A stretch of DNA of 51,686 nucleotides from an uncultured Saprospirales bacterium (GCA_913061325.1 CAJXUU010000005.1:1-51686); one strand, 5' to 3'. Positions 16,347 through 25,846 are shown, numbered from the stretch's first letter. The notes: generated by a model not told the origin, from the sequence alone. Numbers and translations: made by a program.

Positions 16347-16674
16347 GATGTTCTTTTCTTTTTAGACGGTGAATTTTTTACTAGCGTTGGGTGGGAAAAC
16401 CTACTTAGTAATATTATGTCTTAATTTAAGTTTGTCATATAAGTTTGAATACAAATATTTACCACCGATTATTCCCACAAAAGGACAAACCTCTGCCAAC
16501 AATATTACTTCTTTTGGTTAGTGTATTTGATAGAATAATATTTCGCACCATATGGCTTCACCTAAAACTATATTTTTTTATTTGGATTTAGTCTAAATAA
16601 GCTTTGTGGTTTGTCATTTCTGTTATACATTTGTTCTTATTAAGAATTAATCTAATTAATATTACAACATAAAA
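16347..16674. other. Divergent intergenic region with promoter
   Basis: 328 bp between divergent genes. It contains the strong promoter at 16603-16633 for the iron-cluster genes. The leader (about 16640-16674) includes the imperfect AT-rich palindrome ATTAATCTAATTAAT, a place where a repressor such as Fur might bind, but I cannot support a specific box. I see no promoter for the minus-strand gene. Confidence 0.5.
16603..16633 (+). promoter_or_regulatory. Bacteroidota sigma-A promoter of the DUF4856-imelysin cluster
   Basis: TTTG (16603-16606), exactly 19 bp, then TACATTTG (16626-16633), a full match to the TTTG-N19-TAnnTTTG consensus. Transcription would start around 16640, giving a leader of about 35 nt before the ATG at 16675. 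Confidence 0.8.
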
Positions 16675-17889
16675 ATGGCAAAAAACATCAACATAAAATC
16701 GATCGCACTTCTTTCAGTAGCGACAGCATTGACACTAGGTAGTTGTGGAGACGACGAGCCAGAAGTGAACGTACCCGTTACTTACGAATTCCTTAGAGAT
16801 GGAGCATCTACTGTTTCTTTCACAGGACAGACAACAAGGATACTAATGGCAGAAGAATTAGCTACTGCAATGAAAGATTTTGATCAGTCAGATACGGATC
16901 TACAAGAGATGTTTGCCAATGCAGATGCAGTTGGAGGAGACGTAAGTCCATTCTCAGATGCAGATCTTAATGCTTCTACTAAAAGTATAAGGTCTAAGGT
17001 AGCGGCATCGGCTGATATATTCAGTACAAATACTGCAGAAGCGGCAACAATCAAATCACAGATGGATCAATGGATTGCAGCTCAAGCAAGTGAAGTATTT
17101 CTTAACAAAGAAGAACTGGCGGAAGCTGGAAAAGCGGGACAAATAGCTGACGGAACATCTACTAGATACATAAGTGCAAAAGGACTAGAATATAATCAAG
17201 CTGTAACAAAGTCTCTTATCGGAGCATTGATGGCAGATCAGATATTGAATAATTACTTGAGTACGACAGTATTGGATGAAGCGAGTAATATAGCTGACAA
17301 TGATGCAGGAACAGTTGCTGATGGTGAAGCTTACACAAATATGGAGCATAAGTGGGATGAAGCATACGGTTACCTTTTTGGTAAATCGAGTTCTACAGCA
17401 AGTCCATTAGCTGACCTAGGTGCTGATAATTTCTTAAATAAATACTTATTAAGAGTAGAAAATGATGCTGATTTTGCTGGAATAGCACAGGAAGTATATG
17501 ATGCATTTAAAGAAGGTAGAGCAGCTATCGTATCAGGAGCTTACGAAAAAAGAGACAAGCAAGGGGATATCATCAAAGAGAAAATATCTGACGTAATAGG
17601 TATCAGAGCGGTATACTACTTACAACAAGGTAAAAAAGCAATCGAAGCAGAGGATTTTGGTGGAGCATTCCATGATTTATCAGAAGGATTTGGATTTGTG
17701 TATTCATTGAGATTTACAAGAGATGAAGGAAGCAATAATAGCAAATTCAGCAGTGCGGATGTAGAATCTTTTACATCACAATTGTTAGAAGGAAATGGAT
17801 TTTGGGATGTAACTCCAGCAACTTTGGATGCAATATCAGAATCAATAGCAGCAAAATTTGACTTCACAGTAGCACAGGCTGCAGAATAA
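16675..17889 (+). CDS. DUF4856 domain lipoprotein
   Basis: 404 residues. The signal peptide ends in LGSC, giving Cys24 as the lipidated residue, followed by acidic GDDEPE, a typical lipoprotein export signal in this phylum. The mature protein starts with TYEFLRDGASTVSFTGQTTR and is mostly helical with many Ala and Asp, which I recognise as DUF4856. In Bacteroidota this family is found next to imelysin-like proteins and TonB receptors and is thought to take part in iron acquisition. The same neighbourhood is seen here: the imelysin gene follows after 9 bp, then an HTTM protein and a receptor. The gene has its own consensus promoter. Biochemical role is unknown. Confidence 0.85.
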   Translation: MAKNINIKSIALLSVATALTLGSCGDDEPEVNVPVTYEFLRDGASTVSFTGQTTRILMAEELATAMKDFDQSDTDLQEMFANADAVGGDVSPFSDADLNASTKSIRSKVAASADIFSTNTAEAATIKSQMDQWIAAQASEVFLNKEELAEAGKAGQIADGTSTRYISAKGLEYNQAVTKSLIGALMADQILNNYLSTTVLDEASNIADNDAGTVADGEAYTNMEHKWDEAYGYLFGKSSSTASPLADLGADNFLNKYLLRVENDADFAGIAQEVYDAFKEGRAAIVSGAYEKRDKQGDIIKEKISDVIGIRAVYYLQQGKKAIEAEDFGGAFHDLSEGFGFVYSLRFTRDEGSNNSKFSSADVESFTSQLLEGNGFWDVTPATLDAISESIAAKFDFTVAQAAE

Positions 17890-17898
17890 TTAAATAAT

Positions 17899-19008
17899 AT
17901 GAGGGAAATAATAATATCTTTTTTAGTAGTCGTCTTTGTACTCGCAACACAATCTTGTGGTGATAAAGAACCAACTGGCCCAAACACTCCTACAGATAGT
18001 TTTGATAGAGGAGCTTTGCTGACGGATATTGCAGATAATGTTATTATTCCAGGATATTCGCGGTATGCGACGGATGTGACTAATCTTGACTTGACTGCCA
18101 ATATCTTTGCCAATAACCCAACAACTGATGGTTTATTTCAAATTAAGATTGATTTTAGAAAGGCATACCTCACATGGCAGAGAGTATCAATGTTCGAGAT
18201 AGGGAAAGCTGAATCTTTGGCTTTGAGAAATAACACAAATATATTCCCGACAAATGTTTCTGAAATTGAAGCTAACATGGTATTAGGTGATTATAATCTT
18301 GCACTACCTTCTAAAATCGATGAGCAGGGATTTCCAGCATTAGATTATCTATTATATGGTACGGCAGAATCTGAATTAGAGGTATTAGAGTACTTCATTA
18401 ACAACGATAATGCTAAAATATATCTAACAGACCTGACGTCGCGGTTGGCAAGTCTTGCTAATGAAGTCAGAAACGATTGGACTAGCGGGTATAGAGAAAC
18501 TTTCATCGAAAATGACGGATCATCGGCTACGAGCTCATTGAATAAATTGGTGAATGATTACTTGTTTTACTATGAAAAATTCTTGAGAGCCGGTAAGGTT
18601 GGAATCCCAGCGGGAGTCTTTTCTGGTAACCCACTTCCAAATAAAGTAGAAGGTTTGTACTCAGAGACGAATTCTAAGTTTTTATTCCTTGCAGGATTAA
18701 GTGGATCAAAAGAATTCTTTCTTGGGTCTAGTAGTTACAGTGACGAAATAGGCGAAAGTTTAAAATCCTACATTGAATATCTAGATCAAGATGGTAATAA
18801 CCTTAGTGGAAGGATTCTAGCTCAATTCGACGTTATACAATCGAAAGCAAATGGACTTGAAGATAACTTCGTGCAACAAATCGAAATGGATAATGTGAAA
18901 ATGCTTGAGACTTATGACGAATTGCAGAAGAATGTGATTTTACTTAAGGTGGATATGTTGCAGACATTGAATATTAAGGTTGATTTTGTGGATGCTGATG
19001 GAGACTAG
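17899..19008 (+). CDS. Imelysin-family lipoprotein (IrpA/M75-like)
   Basis: 369 residues, with a signal peptide ending SC at Cys20. The mature protein is an all-helical imelysin fold: an AYLTWQ segment early, then the region GFPALDYLLYG, and a repeat-like second half. The canonical imelysin motif is GxHxxE; here the corresponding stretch reads G-F-P-A-L-D, so the His and Glu are replaced. That substitution is common among Bacteroidota members, as I recall, and argues against peptidase activity. Related proteins are iron-regulated surface proteins. It is the second gene of the cluster, 9 bp after the DUF4856 gene, presumably in the same transcript. Confidence 0.88.
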   Translation: MREIIISFLVVVFVLATQSCGDKEPTGPNTPTDSFDRGALLTDIADNVIIPGYSRYATDVTNLDLTANIFANNPTTDGLFQIKIDFRKAYLTWQRVSMFEIGKAESLALRNNTNIFPTNVSEIEANMVLGDYNLALPSKIDEQGFPALDYLLYGTAESELEVLEYFINNDNAKIYLTDLTSRLASLANEVRNDWTSGYRETFIENDGSSATSSLNKLVNDYLFYYEKFLRAGKVGIPAGVFSGNPLPNKVEGLYSETNSKFLFLAGLSGSKEFFLGSSSYSDEIGESLKSYIEYLDQDGNNLSGRILAQFDVIQSKANGLEDNFVQQIEMDNVKMLETYDELQKNVILLKVDMLQTLNIKVDFVDADGD

Positions 19009-19069
19009 TTATTTTTTAACTAGGGATAGCTGAACTCAATCCCTTAATTACTTTCTCATTGCAGTTTAA

Positions 19070-19265
19070 CAATAAGAGTGAGCGTTCATAAATGAAACGC
19101 ATTCCCCCTACGAAAGGGGATTAAGCAGGACATGTTTACGCTCCGCTAAGAGAAGGTAAACTCTTCGTTAAAAGGATAATTGACTTATTAATTGTACAGA
19201 CTAAATATATAAAATTGCCCGAGCCCAGGATAATATCCCCCTTCGGAGGGGGATAGGGGGTGGAA
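19070..19265. repeat. REP-like GC-rich hairpins between imelysin and HTTM genes
   Basis: Two C/G-rich palindromic elements stand out from the AT-rich background. At 19235-19254 an 8-bp stem ATCCCCCT/AGGGGGAT encloses TCGG and is followed by AGGGGGTGG. At about 19103-19120 there is a shorter variant TCCCC..GGGGA. Such ATCCCCCTTCGG-type elements are scattered in Bacteroidota genomes between genes. They could stabilise or attenuate the transcript between imelysin and the downstream genes. Confidence 0.65.
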
Positions 19266-19287
19266 ACACTTCACGGACAAAGCACTA

Positions 19288-20637
19288 ATGCCCACATCAA
19301 GAGTAATATATAATCCAAATCAGATAACTAGTGCTTCGCCACTAGCACTTTTTCGTATCCTATTTGGAATCATGATGTTTATATCGATAGTCCGTTTTTG
19401 GCACTATGGGTGGATCGAGAAGTTCTATATCGAGCCGAAGTTCTTCTTTTCTTATTATGGATTCGAATGGGTCAAGCCACTTGGGGAATGGACTTATTTA
19501 TTGTTTATAATATGTGGATTGTCTTCGATTCTGGTGGCTGTTGGATATAAGTACCGATTGGCGATTATTACGTTTTTTCTTTCGTTTACCTATATCGAAT
19601 TGATGGATAAGACGACTTATCTGAATCATTATTATTTTATCAGCATTCTTAGCTTTCTGATGATATTTTTGCCAGCTGCAGCATACTACTCTGTGGATGT
19701 TCGGAAGGATAAGAAGAAGGCTTATGAATATATCCCAAGATGGACGATTGATTGCCTCAAGTTACTATTGGGAATAGTGTATTTCTATGCAGGCTTAGCA
19801 AAACTGCAGCCGGATTGGTTGGTTAGGGCAATGCCGCTCAAAATTTGGTTGCCGTCCAAGTATGACACACCTCTTTTGGGTAATCTGATGCATGAGAATT
19901 GGGTACATTATGCTTTCAGTTGGGGGGGAGCTGCTTATGATTTGTTGATTCCTTTTTTACTGTTGAATAAGCGAACTAGGCGTTTTGCATTTGTGTTGGT
20001 TGTGATATTTCATGTCTTGACTCGAGTGTTGTTTCCTATAGGGATGTTTCCATATATCATGATCGTCAGTGCATTGATATTCTTCGATACGAAAGTTCAT
20101 AACAAGATATTGGAAAGGCTGAGTAGTCTTTTGAAAATCAACAAGACGCAATTTGACAATAATCGTACACTCTCATACAGTAATACATCAGCTACAAAGC
20201 TTAAGAATGGCTTATTAATAGCGTTCTTTGTGCTTCAAATTTTGATACCTTTTAGGTTTATGTCTTATCCTGGAAATTTATTTTGGACGGAGCAGGGATT
20301 TAGATTTTCATGGAGAGTAATGTTGATGGAGAAAGCAGGATATGCCAATTTCAAGGTAGTGGATGGTGTCAGTGGAAAAAGGTTCTACGTAGATAATTCA
20401 GATTTTCTGACTGCCCAACAGCAAAAAATGATGAGCACTCAGCCCGATATGGTTTTGGAGTATGCACATTTTTTGGGTGATAAGTTTGTTAGGGATGGCC
20501 ACCAGAATATCGAGATATATGTAGAGAGTTACGTAGCACTCAATGGACGACCGAGTAGACAATATATAGATCCAAAAGTAGACTTGATGAAAGAGACGGA
20601 TGGATTTGAAAATAAGGAGTGGATATTGCCTTATTAA
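19288..20637 (+). CDS. HTTM-domain (vitamin K-dependent gamma-carboxylase-like) membrane protein
   Basis: 449 residues with about seven hydrophobic segments in the first 300 residues and a soluble C-terminal part. The signature DKTTYLNHYYF (107-117) corresponds to the active-site region of gamma-glutamyl carboxylase, with Lys108 in the place of the catalytic base; IVYFYAGLAKLQPDWL is another HTTM hallmark. In animals the domain carboxylates Glu using reduced vitamin K. In Bacteroidota the reaction is not established, but the gene commonly lies with imelysin, DUF4856 and a TonB receptor, as here. It might oxidise or modify a lipid, quinone or surface protein partner. It follows a GC-rich hairpin region, so its expression could differ from the two genes before it. 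Confidence 0.88.
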   Translation: MPTSRVIYNPNQITSASPLALFRILFGIMMFISIVRFWHYGWIEKFYIEPKFFFSYYGFEWVKPLGEWTYLLFIICGLSSILVAVGYKYRLAIITFFLSFTYIELMDKTTYLNHYYFISILSFLMIFLPAAAYYSVDVRKDKKKAYEYIPRWTIDCLKLLLGIVYFYAGLAKLQPDWLVRAMPLKIWLPSKYDTPLLGNLMHENWVHYAFSWGGAAYDLLIPFLLLNKRTRRFAFVLVVIFHVLTRVLFPIGMFPYIMIVSALIFFDTKVHNKILERLSSLLKINKTQFDNNRTLSYSNTSATKLKNGLLIAFFVLQILIPFRFMSYPGNLFWTEQGFRFSWRVMLMEKAGYANFKVVDGVSGKRFYVDNSDFLTAQQQKMMSTQPDMVLEYAHFLGDKFVRDGHQNIEIYVESYVALNGRPSRQYIDPKVDLMKETDGFENKEWILPY

Positions 20638-20660
20638 TGGTGATGGCGAGAGCTTATATG

Positions 20661-20700
20661 GTCTCGCAAAGGCGCTGAGGTCGCAGAGGAATTGCTATGC
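20661..20700. repeat. Dispersed repeat copy
   Basis: GTCTCGCAAAGGCGCTGAGG and the following GGAATTGCTAT resemble the GTTCTCGCAG...GGAATTGCTAT units of the cluster at 5685-6015, so a dispersed intergenic repeat family is present at both places. Confidence 0.5.
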
Positions 20701-20766
20701 AATATCAAAGAAGAAAGAGAAGAAAGGGGAAAAGAGTCGTATTGATGATAAGGTAATCAGTAGTGT

Positions 20767-23277
20767 GTGATAACAACGCTTAAAAAGAATAAAACACAAT
20801 TTTTGAATATAAAAACTAACATATTATTTTTCTTTTTGCTCGTATCGGCTCAATTTGTAATTGGTCAGCATACGCTATCAGGAAAGGTCAAAAACCAAAA
20901 TACAGGTAAGGCTGTAATAGGAACAGAAGTGTATAATCAACAGACAGACGAAGTAGTGTTTACAAACCCAAATGGTTACTACGAATTTGCAAACCTAGAG
21001 GAAGGTGTATATGATATTACGTTATTTACATTTGACTATAATACGCAAACTAAAACTATAGAAATAGACTCGGATGCTAAACTTAACTTTGAATTAGAGC
21101 CACTATCTGAACAACTCACAGAAGTAGAGATCATAGCGAAGAAAGCGGAATTCTTTGATATACGTCGACTAAGACCAGTGGAGGGAACATCGATATTCGC
21201 AGGTAAGAAATCTGAAGTTGTTTTGCTTGATCAAGCGGTCGCTGGAGTTGCTTCTAACACTGCGAGACAGATATATTCGCAAGTGGTAGGATTGAACATC
21301 TATGAGAATAATGATGCTGGTTTGCAGTTAAGTATTGGTGGTAGAGGGTTAGATCCAAATCGAACAGCCAACTTTAATACTCGACAAAATGGATATGATA
21401 TAAGTGCTGATGTATTGGGATATCCAGAGAGTTATTATTCTCCGCCAGCTGAAGCTTTATCTGAAATACAAGTCATACGTGGTGCAGCATCGCTTCAATA
21501 TGGAACACAATTCGGGGGACTGATTAATTTCAAGATGAAGAAGCCCATAAGAAACAAAAAGATCGAATTGATATCTAGACAAACACTCGGTTCTTTTGGA
21601 TTGTTTACATCGTTCAACAGTATCAGTGGTACAGCTGGTAATATCAGTTATTATACTTATTTCAATTACAAAAAAGGAGATGGCTATAGAGACAATTCAG
21701 ATTTTGATTCGAAGAATTTTTATGGGTTTGTTAATTACAAATTAGGAGAGAAAACAAATATTTCTGTAGAAGGGACGTATCTTAAATATCTTGCAAAACA
21801 AGCAGGAGGAATGACAGATGCACAGTTTGCATCTACTCCAAGATTAAGTACCAGAGACAGAAACTGGTTTGAGGTGGATTGGAAGTTATATTCGGTAAAG
21901 TTGAACCACAAATTTTCTGATAAATCTGAGTTTGATTTTATTATTTTTGGATTGGATGCAGAGCGAAATTCAGTTGGATTCAGAGGTAATCCGATTAATC
22001 TTAATAGTAATCCGATAACTGAAATAGACGAACAAGATGCTTCGGGTAATTATATACTGCCACGAGATTTATTAAAAGGTAGTTTTAATAATTGGGGTTT
22101 AGAATCCCGTTTTTTATCTAGGTATAAGATCGGAGAACGAGATGCTGTATACCTTATAGGCGCTAAATTCTATAAAGCGAATAATACGAGTATTCAGACA
22201 GCTGGAACAAACGGATCCAATGCAAATTTCTCAATTGCAGATGATCTATTTCCAGAATATGCTAATCAATCTAGTTTTGCATTCCCCAACTTGAATGCAT
22301 CTGTATTTGGAGAAAATATCTTTTTCTTCAACGAAAATTTATCGATTACTCCAGGATTTAGATTCGAGTATATTAAGACAGAAAGTGAAGGAAAATATCA
22401 ACAGATCAACTTTGATAATGCAGGAAACGTAATCAGTCAGGAAGAACTTTCGGATAATAATGAACTAGAAAGAAAATTTGCACTTTTTGGAATTGGGGCG
22501 AGTTATAAACCAAATAAAAACGCTGAGATTTATGCCAATATTTCTCAAAACTATAGATCAGTTACTTTCAGTGATATTCGAGTAGTTAGTCCTACTTTTA
22601 TTATTGATTCATTGATCACGGATGAGAAAGGATTTACAGCGGACCTAGGATTAAGAGGTAGATGGCAGAAGTATTTGGCCTTCGATGTTGGAGCATTTGC
22701 GCTTCAATACAATAATAGAATAGGCATCTTACTCGATTCTCGGGCCAATAGAGTGCGTAAGAATATTGGTACTGCATTTATCTACGGACTTGAAGCTTTT
22801 GCAGATTGGAATATAGCACAGACTTTCTTACAAAACAATAAAAAAGTTAAGCTGAATATATTTATCAATACTGCTTTCACAGGTTCCGAATATATAGCCT
22901 CAGAAGAAAACAATGTCAAAGGAAATAAAGTAGAATTTATACCTGCACTTAACTTTAAAACTGGTATAAAAGCAGGATACAAAAATATACTCTTCAGTCT
23001 TCAATATTCTAGTCTATCAAAACAGTTCACCGATGCTGAAAATAGCTCCATCCCAGAACCTGGAGATAGTCGTAGTGGTGTTATAGGAGAGATCCCGGGA
23101 TATAATATTCTAGATTTTTCGATGTCTTACAAATTTAATAAATTCACGCTAGAGTCGGGGGTTTTAAATCTTTTAGACAATCAATATTACACTAGAAGGG
23201 CTACTGGTTATCCAGGGCCAGGGATTATTCCTAGTGATGGGCGAGGAGTTTATTTGACTTTAGGGGTAAAGATTTGA
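20767..23277 (+). CDS. TonB-dependent outer-membrane receptor (probable iron/siderophore type)
   Basis: 836 residues. No ATG is available near the N terminus; GTG at 20767 gives a signal peptide ending VIGQ, and a TTG a few codons later is an alternative. Domains: a carboxypeptidase-like beta-sandwich (about 30-115, TLSGKVKNQNTGKAV), a plug (about 130-260, with the IGGRGLDPNR and EIQVIRGAASLQYG segments), and a 22-strand barrel to the end. Ordering and motifs fit a FecA/siderophore receptor class. The other genes of the cluster point to the same process: surface iron capture then TonB-driven import, but no ligand can be named. The terminal residue is Ile, not the more common Phe. Confidence 0.9.
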   Translation: MITTLKKNKTQFLNIKTNILFFFLLVSAQFVIGQHTLSGKVKNQNTGKAVIGTEVYNQQTDEVVFTNPNGYYEFANLEEGVYDITLFTFDYNTQTKTIEIDSDAKLNFELEPLSEQLTEVEIIAKKAEFFDIRRLRPVEGTSIFAGKKSEVVLLDQAVAGVASNTARQIYSQVVGLNIYENNDAGLQLSIGGRGLDPNRTANFNTRQNGYDISADVLGYPESYYSPPAEALSEIQVIRGAASLQYGTQFGGLINFKMKKPIRNKKIELISRQTLGSFGLFTSFNSISGTAGNISYYTYFNYKKGDGYRDNSDFDSKNFYGFVNYKLGEKTNISVEGTYLKYLAKQAGGMTDAQFASTPRLSTRDRNWFEVDWKLYSVKLNHKFSDKSEFDFIIFGLDAERNSVGFRGNPINLNSNPITEIDEQDASGNYILPRDLLKGSFNNWGLESRFLSRYKIGERDAVYLIGAKFYKANNTSIQTAGTNGSNANFSIADDLFPEYANQSSFAFPNLNASVFGENIFFFNENLSITPGFRFEYIKTESEGKYQQINFDNAGNVISQEELSDNNELERKFALFGIGASYKPNKNAEIYANISQNYRSVTFSDIRVVSPTFIIDSLITDEKGFTADLGLRGRWQKYLAFDVGAFALQYNNRIGILLDSRANRVRKNIGTAFIYGLEAFADWNIAQTFLQNNKKVKLNIFINTAFTGSEYIASEENNVKGNKVEFIPALNFKTGIKAGYKNILFSLQYSSLSKQFTDAENSSIPEPGDSRSGVIGEIPGYNILDFSMSYKFNKFTLESGVLNLLDNQYYTRRATGYPGPGIIPSDGRGVYLTLGVKI

Positions 23278-23551
23278 GGGAGACCTTGATAGTTGACAAC
23301 CGTGTGATGCTGTTGGTCATGTCAACACCATACAACAACTTTACCAACATGCGAATTTACAAAAAGGCGCTTTAGTGTCATGTCAAACAAAATATTATTG
23401 TGGAATTAGAGAAGTGTTATTCTCCGTCATATTATAAAATTCAAAATATATAACCTCCTTCTATCACCCTTTCCTTACTTTAGCGTTTTATTAAGAACTT
23501 ATAAGACTTACACATCGTCTTCGATATATGTTACAAAACGATATTTTTATA

Positions 23552-25012
23552 ATGAGCATCAGAAAATTAGTATTCTTTTTATTGATTCTTGGATTCGGGT
23601 CAGTGAATATATCTGCTCAGAACGTGATGCAGAAAAGAGCAAAAGTAGAAGCGCTCAATAGTGCACTTCACTTTGCGAATGAAAGTTCTCATGGGATGCT
23701 GATCGTGCATCGATTATTAGAAAACTATAATCAGGATATCAATAAATATGTAGATCTAGAGAGTTTTAATATCAATCCTTATACGAATAAAGATCTACCT
23801 GAAAACATTTTTGATGATCCTGAAAACTGGTTTTATGACACCTCTCCATATGAATGGTATGATATTGCTGTAAATTCAGCAAATAAAACAAAGTATAAAA
23901 ATAGTGCTAAAATAATCAAGACAATAACGGAGATGAAGTCTATTTTGACAGAGATTAATCAATTGAGATTTGATCTTGATAAAGCTGTTATTGATAAGGA
24001 TTTAACAGATTCTATATTGCTTAGTAAGGTGTATACAGAACTAGAGAGGGGTGTGAAATTATATGATGACTATTATCAATTACATAAACAACTATTATCA
24101 GAAGTTGGTATTGGATTCAATGAGGTAAGACCTACTGCTGCAGAGGTGCAATTTCCAAAACTCTACGAATCTATGGTGAAAGTTTATCTAAGTACTAAGG
24201 ATATACTACTAGCAGTTAGAGAAAAAGAGGATGAAAAATTGGATCAACAGATTGAATTTCAAAAAATGGCTTTTACAGCTTTTAAAAACATGGATTTTGC
24301 TAGTTTTGGTTCTACTAGATTAACAAGCAGAAAAATTGAAAGAATTAAAACTAATATTGAAGAGCGAGGAGATCTCTCTATTGTATCAATCAAAAAATTC
24401 TATAATACTGCCGAGGTACCAAAAGAGCATAAGCAATATGGTAAATTCTATTATTACTACAATTCTGATCTGATCAATAAGTATAATCGATATGGAAATG
24501 GAATAGTGTTTGAGCTTAATAATATGATCTCTTATTTAGATATTCCAGTGTTATTATTCACAGAGTTACCTCATTATTTTAAAGTTATCTATCCTAGAAA
24601 ATTTGGAAAATTAGATTATCTCGTAGCAACTGATTCTAAGATTACTCGCCTACCAACATTACTAAAGGCTAGAGAGATTCAAATGAGTACTAGAAAAATA
24701 AAAGTCAGTAGTCTAAAATTTGAAGTATCTCTTTATGATCACATGATTGAGGATGGGGATGTTATATCATTAATGTTTAATGGTGACTGGATTGTAGAAG
24801 AAATGGAACTAACCTCAGACAAAAAGAAGTTGAAATTAATGCTTAATAAAGAAGGTAAGAACTATTTCATCCTTCATGCTGATAATGTAGGAAGAAGACC
24901 CCCAAACACAATGGCCGTCGATTATTATTATCGAGGATTCAAAAAGCAGATCATCTTAGAATCTGACTTAAATGTAAGCGAGATGATAGAAATAGAATAT
25001 GTGAATGAATGA
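23552..25012 (+). CDS. Exported protein of unknown function with C-terminal beta-sandwich motif
   Basis: 486 residues from the ATG at 23552, which starts the signal peptide (to about NISAQ); the upstream start at 23528 adds eight residues and is less likely. The N-terminal 300 residues are helical and charged, possibly coiled (IKTITEMKSILTEINQLRFDL), with no recognised domain. The C-terminal 100 residues contain EDGDVISLMFNGDWIVEE, then LHADNVGRRPPNTMAVD, a pattern shared by many Bacteroidota secreted proteins (DGD-V-x-V-x-x-NG ... A-x-N-x-G-x-x-P-P-N-T). That pattern is usually the end of proteins acting at the cell surface. The gene stands alone. I cannot assign a function. Confidence 0.65.
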   Translation: MSIRKLVFFLLILGFGSVNISAQNVMQKRAKVEALNSALHFANESSHGMLIVHRLLENYNQDINKYVDLESFNINPYTNKDLPENIFDDPENWFYDTSPYEWYDIAVNSANKTKYKNSAKIIKTITEMKSILTEINQLRFDLDKAVIDKDLTDSILLSKVYTELERGVKLYDDYYQLHKQLLSEVGIGFNEVRPTAAEVQFPKLYESMVKVYLSTKDILLAVREKEDEKLDQQIEFQKMAFTAFKNMDFASFGSTRLTSRKIERIKTNIEERGDLSIVSIKKFYNTAEVPKEHKQYGKFYYYYNSDLINKYNRYGNGIVFELNNMISYLDIPVLLFTELPHYFKVIYPRKFGKLDYLVATDSKITRLPTLLKAREIQMSTRKIKVSSLKFEVSLYDHMIEDGDVISLMFNGDWIVEEMELTSDKKKLKLMLNKEGKNYFILHADNVGRRPPNTMAVDYYYRGFKKQIILESDLNVSEMIEIEYVNE

Positions 25013-25039
25013 CAAAGCCAGCTTTTTCGATAGCTTTGT
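25012..25039 (+). terminator. Weak hairpin after the exported protein gene
   Basis: ACAAAGC (25012-25018) pairs with GCTTTGT (25033-25039) across a 14-nt loop, followed by TATTCTT. It overlaps the stop codon. Termination would be inefficient. Confidence 0.4.
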
Positions 25040-25047
25040 TATTCTTA

Positions 25048-25080
25048 TGACCACAATCTCAAAAAACTTAATTAATTGAG
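25048..25080 (+). CDS. Possible 10-codon leader ORF overlapping the LysE start
   Basis: ATG at 25048 opens a frame of 10 codons (MTTISKNLIN) and its TGA (25078-25080) overlaps the TTG start of the exporter (TTGA arrangement). It could couple translation of the exporter to a leader, or it could be the vestige of the original start after a frameshift. No conservation evidence is available here. Confidence 0.3.
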
Positions 25081-25699
25081 TCTTATACTCCAAGGCATAT
25101 TATTAGGCTTGACATTAGCAATTTTGCTAGGTCCAATCTTCGTTACGCTTACGCAGCTTGCAATTGAAAAAGGAGCGAGAGCGGGCATGGTAGCAAGTTC
25201 TGGAGTGTGGGTGAGTGATTTTATTATTATTACCATTTGTTTTCTATTTGTCCAAAAAGTCAATACCCTGGTCCAAGATGTCACTTTTACATATTGGATG
25301 GGCCTGTTGGGTGGATTTATACTTATCGTATTTGGGATAGGAGCATTTCTTAAAGAAAGTACTATTGAATTCAAGAAAACTAAACACTCTACCAATGATT
25401 ATATCAGTTTTTGGACAAAAGGATTTTTAGTAAACACAGTGAATCCATTCACTTTTGTTTTTTGGATAGGAGTTATTTCAACATATATCATAAAAGAAAA
25501 AATTACAAATATTGAAGCGATAATATTTTTCACGTCCATTATGTCAGTGATAATGATTACAGATACTTTAAAGGTATTCTTAGCCAAAATGATCAGGAAC
25601 AAACTAAGACAAGAACATTTCAATATTTTCACAAGGATTGCAGGTGTTGGTCTTATTATTTTTGGAATAGTTTTATTAGCAAAAAGCCAAGTCTTTTAG
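25076..25699 (+). CDS. LysE family amino acid exporter
   Basis: 207 residues with six hydrophobic helices. The family signature is visible at the N terminus (GLTLAILLGPIFVTL, then a Lys/Gly-rich turn EKGARAGMVASSGVWVSD), with a second half SFWTKGFLVNTVNPFTFVFW in which the Asn-Pro turn is conserved. It would export an amino acid such as lysine, threonine or homoserine derivatives. The TTG at 25076 directly follows an in-frame TAA, and no ATG occurs until about residue 38, so TTG is the only start that preserves the first helix. It is preceded by a tiny leader ORF and followed by the secA promoter region. Confidence 0.85.
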   Translation: MSLILQGILLGLTLAILLGPIFVTLTQLAIEKGARAGMVASSGVWVSDFIIITICFLFVQKVNTLVQDVTFTYWMGLLGGFILIVFGIGAFLKESTIEFKKTKHSTNDYISFWTKGFLVNTVNPFTFVFWIGVISTYIIKEKITNIEAIIFFTSIMSVIMITDTLKVFLAKMIRNKLRQEHFNIFTRIAGVGLIIFGIVLLAKSQVF

Positions 25700-25812
25700 A
25701 TTGAGTTTTGATTTATGGATACACATCTGTTTAGATTCTATATTGTAAATTATGTGTAATCGTACATTTTATTCAGTCCGCCAATATGTCACCTGAATAT
25801 CCTTGGTATAAA

Positions 25813-25846
25813 TTGTGTACAATAATATCCAGACTTACTATCTTTG
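25813..25846 (+). promoter_or_regulatory. Candidate promoter of secA
   Basis: TAtcTTTG (25839-25846) with TTG at 25813-25815, 23 bp upstream, at the long end of the range reported for Flavobacterium promoters. The secA ATG lies 59 bp downstream. Confidence 0.55.
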
